A stretch of DNA of 64,000 nucleotides from Deroplatys truncata. Lineage: Eukaryota > Arthropoda > Insecta > Mantodea > Mantidae. The first letter of the stretch is position 1, and the number at the start of each line of letters is the position of its first letter. The notes beneath the pieces were generated by a model. That model did no database searches and was not told where the DNA came from. It saw only the letters and a list, made by a program, of their open reading frames with translations. The stretch spans positions 175,315,065-175,379,064 of the forward strand of contig CM060988.1 of NCBI GenBank assembly GCA_030765065.1, in the 5' to 3' direction. Position numbers and translations under genes: made by a program. Shown one piece after another: positions 49,148-58,578 of the stretch.

Positions 49148-51560
49148 GCGAGGTGTTGTCTGTGCGGAGGTCGGGACTGAAAGAGAGAAAATATGGGGGA
49201 GCGAGGGATAAAAAGTGTAACAGAAAGTGACGTGTGAAGTTGTGATTGGTTGGAATAAGAAGTGATGTTATTGGTGGAAAGGAGCAAATGAAGGTTGTTG
49301 ATTGGTAGGAATAAGAGAGATTATGATTGGTGGAAAGAAAAAGGTGTGGGAGTGGGGTATGTTGGAGGTGATGGGAAAGGTAAGTTTTGCTAGCAACAAG
49401 ATTTGCAAAAGCCTGTCGTGAACTGATCAGCAATTTTTTTTGAACGTTGGATGGTAGTTTTCTTGAGTGGATAGAGAGATGGGGCGATATGAGATGCGGT
49501 GGCGAAAATGGGAACTAAACAAGGTGGTTGAGACAAGAGGTTTAAGGACGAGGAAATTTGGAGGTTAGTGGTGAACATGGCGGTCGCAAGAGGTGGGGGG
49601 TAAGGAGATGCGGTGGTGAGAATGGGAACTAAAAGAAGATGGCGGTAGCAAGAGCTTAGAAGAGTAGATTTTGAGGTTAAAATAGTGGGAACTAAAAATG
49701 GCGGAGGGTCTGCGACAAGGAGATGCGGTGGGAACTAAACAAGATGGCGGTCGCAAGAGGAGGGTAAGGAGATTTGAGGTTACAGTACCAAAACACGAAA
49801 GGATATATTCCTACGCCAAGCAGGTCCGAAAAATAATTATGCGTGTGGTACTTACCTGTTACCGGTGTGGATGCGTCACCAAAAGCGCGGCACGCGAGGC
49901 GGAAAAATAAAAGCAAACTGTTTTTGAAAATGCTTAACCAGCTTTAAGATCAACCAACATCACTACGCACTGATATACCTAGGTTTTTAAAGCGGTACAG
50001 ACACCCTTTGCAGAGGCGTAATTTAACTATACCAAAACCTGGTACTGGACCATCGTGATGGTCGCTAGCGTACGTAGGATCAGGGTTCTCATAGCCGGTC
50101 GAAGCGGTCAAAAACGTGTACGACGTAGGTGTTCACAGTAGCTGCTGTCGAGTCAACCGTCGAGGTGTGAATAAACGAGATCTGTTCTCGCCGGCAATCT
50201 GGTTCGGAGATGTGAGCAGCGGCGAGGTGTTGTCTGTGCGGAGGTCGGAACTGAAAGAGGGAAAAGATGGGGAGCGAGGGATAAAAAGTGTAACAGAAAG
50301 TGACGTGTGAAGTTGTGATTGGTGGGAATAAGAAGTGATTTTATTGGTGGAAAGGAGCAAATGAAGGTTGTTGATTGGTAAGAATAAGAGAGGTTATGAT
50401 TGGTGGAAAGAAAAAGGAGTGGGGTATGTTGGAGGTGATGGGAAAGGTAAGTTTTGCTAGCAACAAGATTTGCAAAAGCCTGTCGTGAACTGATCAGCAA
50501 TTTTTTTTGAACGTTGGATGGTAGTTTTCTTGAGTGGATAGAGAGATGGGGCGATATGAGATGCGGTGGCGAAAATGGGAACTAAACAAGGTGGTTGAGA
50601 CAAGAGGTTTAAGGACGAGGAAATTTGGAGGTTAGTGGTGAACATGGCGGTCGCAAGAGGTGGGGGGTAAGGAGATGCGGTGGTGAGAATGGGAACTAAA
50701 AGAAGATGGCGGTAGCAAGAGGTTAGAAGAGTAGATTTTGAGGTTAAAATAGTGGGAACTAAAATGGCGGAGGGTCTGCGACAAGGAGATGCGGTGGGAA
50801 CTAAACAAGATGGCGGTCGCAAGAGGAGGGTAAGGAGATTTGAGGTTACAGTACCAAAACACGAAAGGATATATTCCTACGCCAAGCAGGTCCGAAAAAT
50901 AATTATGCGTGTGGTACTTACCTGTTACCGGTGTGGATGCGTCACTAAAAGCGCGGCACGCGAGGCGGAAAAATAAAAGCAAACTGTTTTTGAAAATGCT
51001 TAACCAGCTTTAAGATCAACCAACATCACTACGCACTGATATACCTAGGTTTTTAAAGCGGTACAGACACCCTTTGCAGAGGCGTAATTTAACTATACCA
51101 AAACCTGGTACTGGACCATCGTGATGGTCGCTAGCGTACGTAGGAGCAGGGTTCTCATAGCCGGTCGAAGCGGTCAAAAACGTGTACGACGTAGGTGTTC
51201 ACAGTAGCTGCTGTCGAGTCAACCGTCGAGGTGTGAATAAACGAGATCTGTTCTCGCCGGCAATCTGGTTCGGAGATGTGAGCAGCGGCGAGGTGTTGTC
51301 TGTGCGGAGGTCGGAACTGAAAGAGGGAAAAGATGGGGAGCGAGGGATAAAAAGTGTAACAGAAAGTGACGTGTGAAGTTGTGATTGGTGGGAATAAGAA
51401 GTGATGTTATTGGTGGAAAGGAACAACTGAAAGTTGTTGATTGGTAAGAATAAGAGAGATTGTGATTGGTGGAAAGAAAAAGGTGTGGGAGTGGGGTATG
51501 TTGGAGGTGATGGGAAAGGTAAGTTTTGCTACCAACAAGATTTGCAAAAGCCTCTCCAGA
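49148..51560. repeat. ~1.07-kb tandem repeats, 2.25 copies, promoter-like content
   Basis: Unit 1 is 49148-50221 (1074 bp), unit 2 is 50222-51287 (1066 bp), and a partial unit 3 runs from 51288 to about 51560. The sequence just before unit 1 (49040-49147) is related but diverged. Each full unit has a cluster of ATTGG (inverted CCAAT) motifs, a TGACGTG CRE-like site and four ATGGCGG (YY1-like) motifs (unit 1: 49574, 49636, 49695, 49741). Long open frames on either strand are in low-complexity Pro/Ser/Thr/His-rich translation and I do not accept them as genes. The CCAAT-CRE part is also found beside the palindrome centre. Confidence 0.8.
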
Positions 51561-51650
51561 ACTCATCAGCAATTTCAGCAGACGATGTGCGTGGCGATAG
51601 GCCCACTGCGATGAAAGAGCTGCAAACTGCGCGATAACTTGAAAAATATT

Positions 51651-51716
51651 GCCCGCCGTGACGCATTGCGCGCGCGCGCGTTTACCGTAAACCGTTACAG
51701 TTGCCATACTTATATT
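51651..51716 (+). repeat. Outer terminal inverted repeat, left copy
   Basis: Shares 'cgtgacgcattgcgcg' and 'ccgtaaaccgttacagttgcc' with both central copies. It carries a longer (CG)n run than the central ones. Confidence 0.8.
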
Positions 51717-52670
51717 ATGCGTCTTTCTTTTTTCTTTTTCTTTTTTTTACGTTTGTTTTTTAAAAAAAATAATTAGTTTTTCGGGGGTTTTCTCTGGTTG
51801 GTAGACGAATGCAAGCTCTTTCTGCTTTTTCACAGGTTTTCCCTGGTTGGTAGGCGTTTGCTGTAGTGGTTGACGAAGCCCTTTCTAATTTTCGAGGTTT
51901 TTTCAGGTTTTTCGTGGTTGTCCCTGCCCGGTAGGCAAATGATGAAGTTTTTGCTTGTCAGCGCACGGATACTAGGCACATACTCGCACACACACACACA
52001 CACACACACGTTGCAGTTGTCATACTTATATTATTCGTCTTTTCCTTTTTTTCTTTTTGTTTTTTCGTTTTTTTAAAAAATAACTAGTTTTTGGAGGTTT
52101 TCGGCGGTTGGTAAACGAATTCAAGCTCTTTCTGCTTTTTCATAGGTTTTCCCTGGTTGGTAGGCGTTTTCTGTACTGGTTGACGAAGGCGTTTCTAATT
52201 TTCGAGGTTTTCTCAGGTTTTTTAGCGGTTGGCCCTGCCCGGTAGGCAAATGATGAAGTTTTACCTTGTCGGCGCACGGATACTAGGCACGTACTCGCGC
52301 GCACACACACACACACAAACGTTGCAGTTGCCATACTTATATTATTCGACTTTTCCTTTTTTTTTTAAAATAACTAGTTTTTTTGGGAGTTTTCTGCGGT
52401 TGGTAAACGAATGCAAACTCTTTCTGCTTTTTCATAGGTTTTCCCTGGTTGGTAGGCGTTTTCTGTAGTGGGTGACGAAGCCGTTTCTAATTTTGGAGGT
52501 TTTCTCAGGTTTTTTAGCGGGTGTCCCTGTCCGGTAGGCAGATGATAAAGTTTTTCTATAATGTCGTCGTTTCGGCTTGTGGCGCACGGATACAAGGCAC
52601 GTACTCGCGCACACACACACACAGACAGACAGTCACACAGACAGGCACACACACACGGACATGTTTCCAA
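51699..52670 (+). repeat. ~312-bp tandem repeats ending in (CA)n
   Basis: Three copies start at 51699, 52014 and 52325. Each has 'cagttgccatacttatattat', a T-rich tract, 'ggttttccctggttggtaggcg', 'ccggtaggcaaatgat' and 'ggcgcacggatactaggcac', then a (CA)n run. A partial fourth copy lies at 53150-53335. Mirrored on the right arm from about 62660 to the window end. Confidence 0.8.
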
Positions 52671-52674
52671 AAAT

Positions 52675-52795
52675 GCCTTTTTTTGGGATTCAGGAGGTCT
52701 CAAAACGTGTATTTCCGGTAAAATCTCGGTATCGAATTTTTGGGTGGAATGCAATACTTCCCCTACTTACTATACGGAGTAGAGAAAAGTAAAAA
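52675..52795 (+). repeat. Unit of the ~120-bp satellite family in the left arm
   Basis: Matches the arrays at 21.2-22.0 and 26.0-26.3 kb: 'ggtctcaaaacgtgtatttcc', 'aaaatctcggtatcgaattttt' type core. The mirror copy is at about 63215-63315. Confidence 0.75.
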
Positions 52796-52799
52796 AAAG

Positions 52800-54895
52800 T
52801 GTAAGTATTGTCAAATTTAAGGAAATAACAAGCAATATCTCGAAAACGGTTCACTCAACAAAAGAAATGTATATGGCATAAGTTGTGTATTTTAACGCGA
52901 TCTACATTTTTGTGAAGTAAAATTTTGTCTATCTCTTATGGTTTCCCAGTTATGCAAAAGGCGTTCACAATGAAGAATACTTTTGGAGACATTCCCAGAA
53001 AATTTGAGATATACATTTTATTTCTCACGACATTAACTTAAACATATGATATTTTCATCAAAATCGTTATAGCCATTTTTGAGAAAATTAAAAAAAAGTG
53101 TACTATCTTGTTTTCATGGGTTTACCAGATCGGTAAGCGTTAGAATACTCTTAGAGCTTTTTTTTCAGGTTTTCGCGGTTGTCCCTGTCCGGTAGGCAAA
53201 TGATAAAGTTTTTCTATAATGTCGTCGTTTCGGCTTGTGGCGCACGCATACTAGGCACGTACTCGCGCACACACACACACACACACACACACAGACAGAC
53301 AGACACACAGACAGGCACACACACACGGACATGTTTCCAAAAATGCTTTTTTTTTTTTTGGGGATTCAATAGGTATTGGAAAATTTAAGGAAATAACAAG
53401 CAATATCTGGAAAAACGGTTCACTGAACAAAAGAAATGTATATGGCATAAGTTGTGTATTTTAACGCGATCTACATTTTTTGTGTAGCAAAATTTTGTCT
53501 ATCTCTTACGGTTTATCAGTTATGAAAAAGTCGTTCACAATGAAGAATACTTTTGGAGACATTCCCAGAAAATTCGAGATATACATTTCATTTCTGACGA
53601 CATTAGCTTAAACATATGATATTTTTCATCAAAATCGTTAGAGCCATTTTTTAATACAAAGAGAACGGGATTTCACAAGTGAAACAGTACTGTGATAACG
53701 ATACCAAGAAACTAATTATTATTCACCCACTGAAACACATAAAAAAAAAAATCTTATGTGTAACACTCACATGACTTTCTCAACTCTTGTACAAAGTATT
53801 TTTACAAACGCTTATTCCCCATCTAGTTCATGTTAATCGAGATAAACATTTGCAAACTGTATTTTATTGCTAATTTTCTTGTATAAAAAAAATCTGATGT
53901 GTAACACTCACATGACTTTCTCTACTGTTGTACAAAGTATTTTTACAAACGCTTATGCTGCATCTAGTTCATGTTAATCGAGATAAACATTTGCAAACTC
54001 TATTTTATTGCTATGTGCAGCACCATTCTTTTTGCCACAGATTAATACTCTTTGCATATCAAAGACAAAAAAAATGAATAACGAATTCCCATTTGAGAAA
54101 ATAAGTATTGGAAAATTTAATGAAATAACAAGCAATATCTCGAAAACGGTTCACTCAACAACAAAAAATGTATATGACATAAGTTGTGTATTTTAACGCG
54201 ATCTACATTTTTTGTGTAGTAAAATTTTGTCTATCTCTTACGGTTTATCAGTTATGAAAAAGTCGTTCACAATGAAGAATACTTTTGGAGACATTCCCAG
54301 AAAATTCGAGATATACATTTCATTTCTCACGACATTATCTTAAAAACATATGATATTTTTCATCAAAATCGTTAGAGCCATTTTTTTTAATACAAAGAGA
54401 ACGGGATTTCACAAGTGAAACAGTACTGTGATAACGATACCAACAAAACTAATTATTATTCACCCACTGAAACACATAAAAAAAATCTGATGTGTAACAC
54501 TCACATGACTTTCTCAACTCTTGTACAAAGTATTTTTACAAACGCTTATTCCCCATCTAGTTCATGTTAATCGAGATAAACATTTGCAAACTCTATTTTA
54601 TTGCTAATTTTGTTGTAGATGTAGGGAAAATATATTTACAAGGGGAATATAGAAAAACAGTAGCCTTTAAGCACATACATATCTCTTAATAGCTGGTTGC
54701 TATGTGCAGTACCATTCTTTTTGCCACAGATTAATACTCTTTGCATATGAAAGACAAAAAAAATGAATAACGAATTCCCATTTGAGAAAATAAGTATTCG
54801 AAAATTTAAGTAAATAACAAGCAATATCTCGAAAACGGTTCACTCAACAATAAAAATGTATATGACATAAGTTGTGTATTTTAACGCGATCTACA
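52800..54895 (+). repeat. Block of three to four ~280-bp repeats plus ~140-bp repeats
   Basis: 'tcacaatgaagaatactttt' and 'gagatatacattt' recur near 52968, 53537 and 54268, each preceded by 'ttaacgcgatctacat'. 'taacactcacatgactttct' recurs near 53760, 53900 and 54495. A last partial copy ends at 54895. Mirrored at about 61100-63200. Confidence 0.75.
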
Positions 54896-55365
54896 TACTT
54901 TCGTACTCACCTATAACAGATAGAGGGTAGAGGTCGTACGAACGTAGCACTTTGAGAATTTATATTCAACAGTTGGTGTTACTCCTTAGAAAGGAAGTAT
55001 CTGCTGATTTTTATTTAATTCTTTACATTTTACATAACACGTATGCACTGGCACAACACAAAAACACTACACACGATACTCATAGTTTTAATATTTGCAC
55101 TAATAGCATCAGGAATAACTGAACTCTGCAAACAGTCATTTCCCATGTGCAGCCTTACGTACAAACAACGTGTGTGTGCTGATCTATGTGTAAAAAGAGC
55201 CTGAGAGCGGATGTACGTCAGCGGTAAAATCTTTTAAATGCATTTTTATTGGCGATGGTAGAAATCGTGCAGTGGTGGATCGTGAAAATTCATATAAATG
55301 GATGTATCACCTCATAATAAGCCTCTATATACCAAGAATATTGAGTTTTTAAATAGTCAGCAACT
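54896..55365 (+). other. Single-copy-like segment between satellite blocks in the left arm
   Basis: About 470 bp seen only here and in mirror form at about 60640-61105. It contains no motif-bearing frame. Confidence 0.45.
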
Positions 55366-57425
55366 GTACCTGTGTTTCTATACGTGAACGTCAGATGGCA
55401 GCTTCGATACGTGTCCACGGAGACCTTAGTGCTAGGCAACTGTACCTCTGTTTCTATACGTGAACGGCAGATTGCAGCTTCGATACGTGTCCACGGAGAC
55501 CTTAGTGCTAGGCAACTGCACCTCTGTTTCTATACGTGAACGGCAGATTGCAGCTTCGATACGTGTCCACGGAGACCTTAGCGCTAGGCAACTGCACCTC
55601 TGTTTCTATACGTGAACGGCAGATTGCAGCTTCGATACGTGTCCACGGAGACCTTAGTGCTAGGCAACTGTACCTCTGTTTCTATACGTGAACGGCAGAT
55701 TGCAGCTTCGATACGTGTCCACGGAGACCTTAGTGTAGGCAACTGTACCTCTGTTTCTATACGTGAACGGCAGATTGCAGCTTCTATACGTGTCCACGGA
55801 GACCTTAGTGCTAGGCAACTGCACCTCTGTTTCTATACGTGAACGGCAGATTGCAGCTTCGATACGTATCCACGGAGACCTTACTGCTAGGCAACTGCAC
55901 CTCTGTTTCTATACGTGAACGGCAGATTGCAGCTTCAATACGTGTCCACGGAGACCTTAGTGCTAGGCAACTGTACCTCTGTTTGTATACGTGAACGGGA
56001 GATTGCAGCTTCGATACGTGTCCACGGAGACCTTAGTGCTAGGCAACTATACCTCTGTTTCTATACGTGAACGTCAGATTGCAGCTTCGATACGTGTCCA
56101 CGGAGACCTTAGTGCTAGGCAACTGCACCTCTGTTTCTATACGTGAACGGCAGATTGCAGCTTCGATACCTATCCACGGGGACCTTAGTGCTAGGGAACT
56201 GCACCTCTGTTTCTATACGTGAACGGCAGATTGCAGCTTCAATACGTGTCCACGGAGACCTTAGTGCTAGGCAACTGTACCTATGTTTCTATACGTGAAC
56301 GGCAGATTGCAGCTTCGATACGTCGTCACGGAGACCTTAGTGCTAGGCAACTGTACCTGTGTTTCTATACGTGTCCACGGAGACCTTAGTGCTAGACAAC
56401 TGTACCTCTGTTTCTATACGTGAACGGCAGATTGCAGCTTGAATACGTGTCCACGGAGACCTTAGTGCTAGGCAACTGTACCTCTGTTTCTATACGTGAA
56501 CGGCAGATTGCAGCTTCGATACGTGTGCACGGAGACCTTAGTGCTAGGCAACTATACCTCTGTTTCTATACGTGAACGGGAGATTGCAGCTTGGATACGT
56601 GTCCACGGAGACCTTAGTGCTAGGCAACTGCACCTCTGTTTCTATACGTGAACGTCAGATTGCAGCTTCGATACGTGTCCACGGAGACCTTAGTGCTAGG
56701 CAACTGCACCTCTGTTTCTATACGTGAACGGCAGATTGCAGCTTCGATACGTATCCACGGGGACCTTAGTGCTAGGGAACTGCACCTCTGTTTCTATACG
56801 TGAACGGCAGATTGCAGCTTCAATACTTTCCACGGAGACCTTAGTGCTAGGCAGCTGTACCTCTGTTTCTATACGTGAACGGCAGATTGCAGCTTCGATA
56901 CGTGTCCACGGAGATCTTAGTGCTAGGCAGCTATACCTGTTTCTATACGTGAACGGCAGATTGCAGCTTCGATACGTGTTCACGGAGACCTTAGTGCTAG
57001 GCAACTGTACCTGTGTTTCTATACGTGTCCACGGAGACCTTAGTGCTAGACAACTGTACCTCTGTTTCTATACGTGAACGGCAGATTGCAGCTTCAATAC
57101 GTGTCCACGGAGACCTTAGTGCTAGTGCTAGGCAACTATACCTCTGTTTCTATACGTGAACGGCAGATTGCAGGTTCGATACGTGTCCACGGAGATCTTA
57201 GTGCTAGGCAACTATACCTGTTTCTATACGTGAACGGCAGATTGCAGCTTCGATACGTGTCCACGGAGACCTTAGTGCTAGGCAACTGTACCTGTGTTTC
57301 TATACGTGAACGTCAGATGGCAGCTTCGATACGTGTCCACGGAGACCTTAGTGTTAGGCAACTGTACCTCTGTTTCTATACGTGAACGGCAGATTGCAGC
57401 TTCGATACGTGTCCACGGAGACCTT
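55366..57425 (+). repeat. 76-bp minisatellite, about 27 copies (left arm)
   Basis: The unit runs from 'cctctgtttctatacgtg' through 'aacggcagattgcagcttcg' and 'atacgtgtccacggagac' to 'cttagtgctaggcaactg'. Successive units are mostly 76 bp apart (for example 55445, 55521, 55597). Shorter units of about 49 bp occur near 56360 and 57020, where the sequence between the two internal 'tacgtg' motifs is lost. The periodic translations are artefacts of the repeat. Confidence 0.9.
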
Positions 57426-57634
57426 TCGCTTCAGGTGACAAAATAACACTAGGCACTTGTGTGCCGTGGTGTAAGCCGCAATCACGGTATTGGTAGCGTG
57501 GATCTCCTTGGGGCTCTCCTCGGAGTTACCTCAACACCACGTACATGACCTGGTTCGTCACGGGTACGCAGGTCTGCACTACCACTTCCTCGGCGTTGAG
57601 CAGGCCCAGGAGGCGATCGTACCGGTACACAAGC
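57421..57634 (-). pseudogene. Fragment resembling family B DNA polymerase (Polinton/Maverick type), left copy
   Basis: The mirror of the 58366-58578 fragment. The minus-strand frame carries the same short motifs (LLGLLNAEE, VIAAYTTAH), broken by one frame change. It abuts the 76-bp minisatellite on its 3' side. See the right-arm copy for the detailed description. Confidence 0.55.
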
Positions 57635-57917
57635 TAGCACGTGGACATGTTATCGCGCTGTGGTGTTGCGTGTGCGAGGTATGGAAACTCAAGGACGCAA
57701 AACATGCACGACCGAGGGTTAAAAAGCAGAACAAGTAGTGACGTGGAGCGTTGTGATTGGTGTAAATAAGACGATCTCTGATAGGTGGACAAATTGAAAT
57801 AACGTGATGTGATAGGCGAAAATAAAATCAAAGGTGATTGGATGAAAAATGACGAGAAGGAATTAGCGGTGAATTTGTGAACTAAGATGGCGAAGATTTT
57901 TTTTTTTAAAAAAAAGG

Positions 57918-57983
57918 ATAATATAAGTACGGCAACTGTAACGGTTTACGGCAAACGCGCGCCGCGCAATGCGTCACGCCGGG
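57918..57983 (-). repeat. Inner terminal inverted repeat, left of centre
   Basis: The reverse complement of the 58013-58080 sequence and of the outer TIR at 51651. 29 bases ('atcttgctcaatatga' and following) separate it from the right-hand copy. Confidence 0.8.
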
Positions 57984-58094
57984 CATCTTGCTCAATATGA
58001 TTTTTGTTTTATTGCCCGGGCGTGACGCATTGCGCGGCGCGCGTTTGCCGTAAACCGTTACAGTTGCCGTACTTATATTATCCTTTTTTTTAAA

Positions 58095-58290
58095 AAAAAA
58101 AATCTTCGCCATCTTAGTTCACAAATTCACCGCTAATTCCTTCTCGTCATTTTTCATCCAATCACCTTTGATTTTATTTTCGCCTATCACATCACGTTAT
58201 TTCAATTTGTCCACCTATCAGAGATCGTCTTATTTACACCAATCACAACGCTCCACGTCACTACTTGTTCTGCTTTTTAACCCTCGGTCG
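58095..58290 (+). promoter_or_regulatory. CCAAT/CRE/YY1-like promoter module beside the palindrome centre
   Basis: In order on the plus strand: a YY1-like CGCCATCTTAG (58107), several CCAATCA or CCTATCA boxes spaced about 25-30 bp, a CACGTCAC CRE-like site (58254) and a TATA-like TTTTTAACCCTCGG (58274). The same order and similar spacing occur on the minus strand of the 1.07-kb repeats (for example 50270-50400). The mirror copy is at about 57710-57905. Read in this direction it lies upstream of the polymerase-like fragment. Confidence 0.5.
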
Positions 58291-58365
58291 TGCATGTTTT
58301 GCGTCCTTGAGTTTCCATACCTCGCACACGCAACACCACAGCGCGATAACATGTCCACGTGCTAG

Positions 58366-58578
58366 CTGGTGTACCGGTACGATCGCCTCCTGGGCCTGCT
58401 CAACGCCGAGGAAGTGGTAGTGCAGACCTGCGTACCCGTGACGAACCAGGTCATGTACGTGGTGTTGAGGTAACTCCGAGGAGAGCCCCAAGGAGATCCA
58501 CGCTACCAATACCGTGATTGCGGCTTACACCACGGCACACAAGTGCCTAGTGTTATTTTGTCACCTGAAGCGAAAGGT
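58366..58578 (+). pseudogene. Fragment resembling family B DNA polymerase (Polinton/Maverick type), right copy
   Basis: A GC-rich island of about 70 codons in two adjacent frames (58366-58473, then 58469-58578), with most third positions G or C, unlike anything around it. The first piece contains LLGLLNAEE and VVVQTCVPV. The second contains VIAAYTTAH followed by a leucine-rich stretch. The VIAAYTTA-type helix is characteristic of protein-primed family B polymerases of Polintons and related viruses, where it lies between motif B and the DTDS box. Here the sequence breaks off into the minisatellite before any DTDS box. An in-frame TAG just upstream and the frame change make it non-functional. 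Identification is by motif memory and needs a search. Confidence 0.55.

Larger units (their letters stand above)
51651..57983 (+). mobile_element. Large repeat-built element with terminal inverted repeats, left arm of a palindrome
   Basis: The left end (51651-51716) and right end (57918-57983) are inverted copies of about 65 bp, sharing 'gcccg', 'cgtgacgcattgcgcg' and 'ccgtaaaccgttacagttgcc'. Between them, in order, are three 312-bp repeats, (CA)n tracts, one ~120-bp satellite unit, several ~280-bp blocks, the 76-bp minisatellite, a polymerase-like fragment and a CCAAT/CRE module. The element has no transposase that I can see. It has the form of a large non-autonomous TIR element, possibly derived from a Polinton/Maverick-like ancestor. 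No target duplication was recognised. Confidence 0.65.

Noticed and set aside
49020..51707. Minus-strand open frames of 115-162 codons rich in Ser, Pro, His and Leu
   Set aside because: They lie in tandem repeats across CCAAT motifs, their frames change between repeat copies, and they have no recognisable domain.
55612..57385. Open frames of up to 117 codons in the 76-bp array (ERQIAASIRVHGDL periodicity)
   Set aside because: The 76-bp period cycles through all three frames and the same peptides recur in every frame and both arms. This is translation of a minisatellite, not a repeat protein.
57490..57738. 82-codon frame on the plus strand of the left arm
   Set aside because: It is antisense to the polymerase-like fragment and has no ATG at its start. 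Its composition follows the G/C-ending codons of the opposite strand.
57984..58012. Palindrome spacer as leftover sequencing hairpin adaptor
   Set aside because: The 29-bp AT-rich spacer does not resemble a standard hairpin adaptor sequence as I know it, but an assembly artefact of another kind is still possible.
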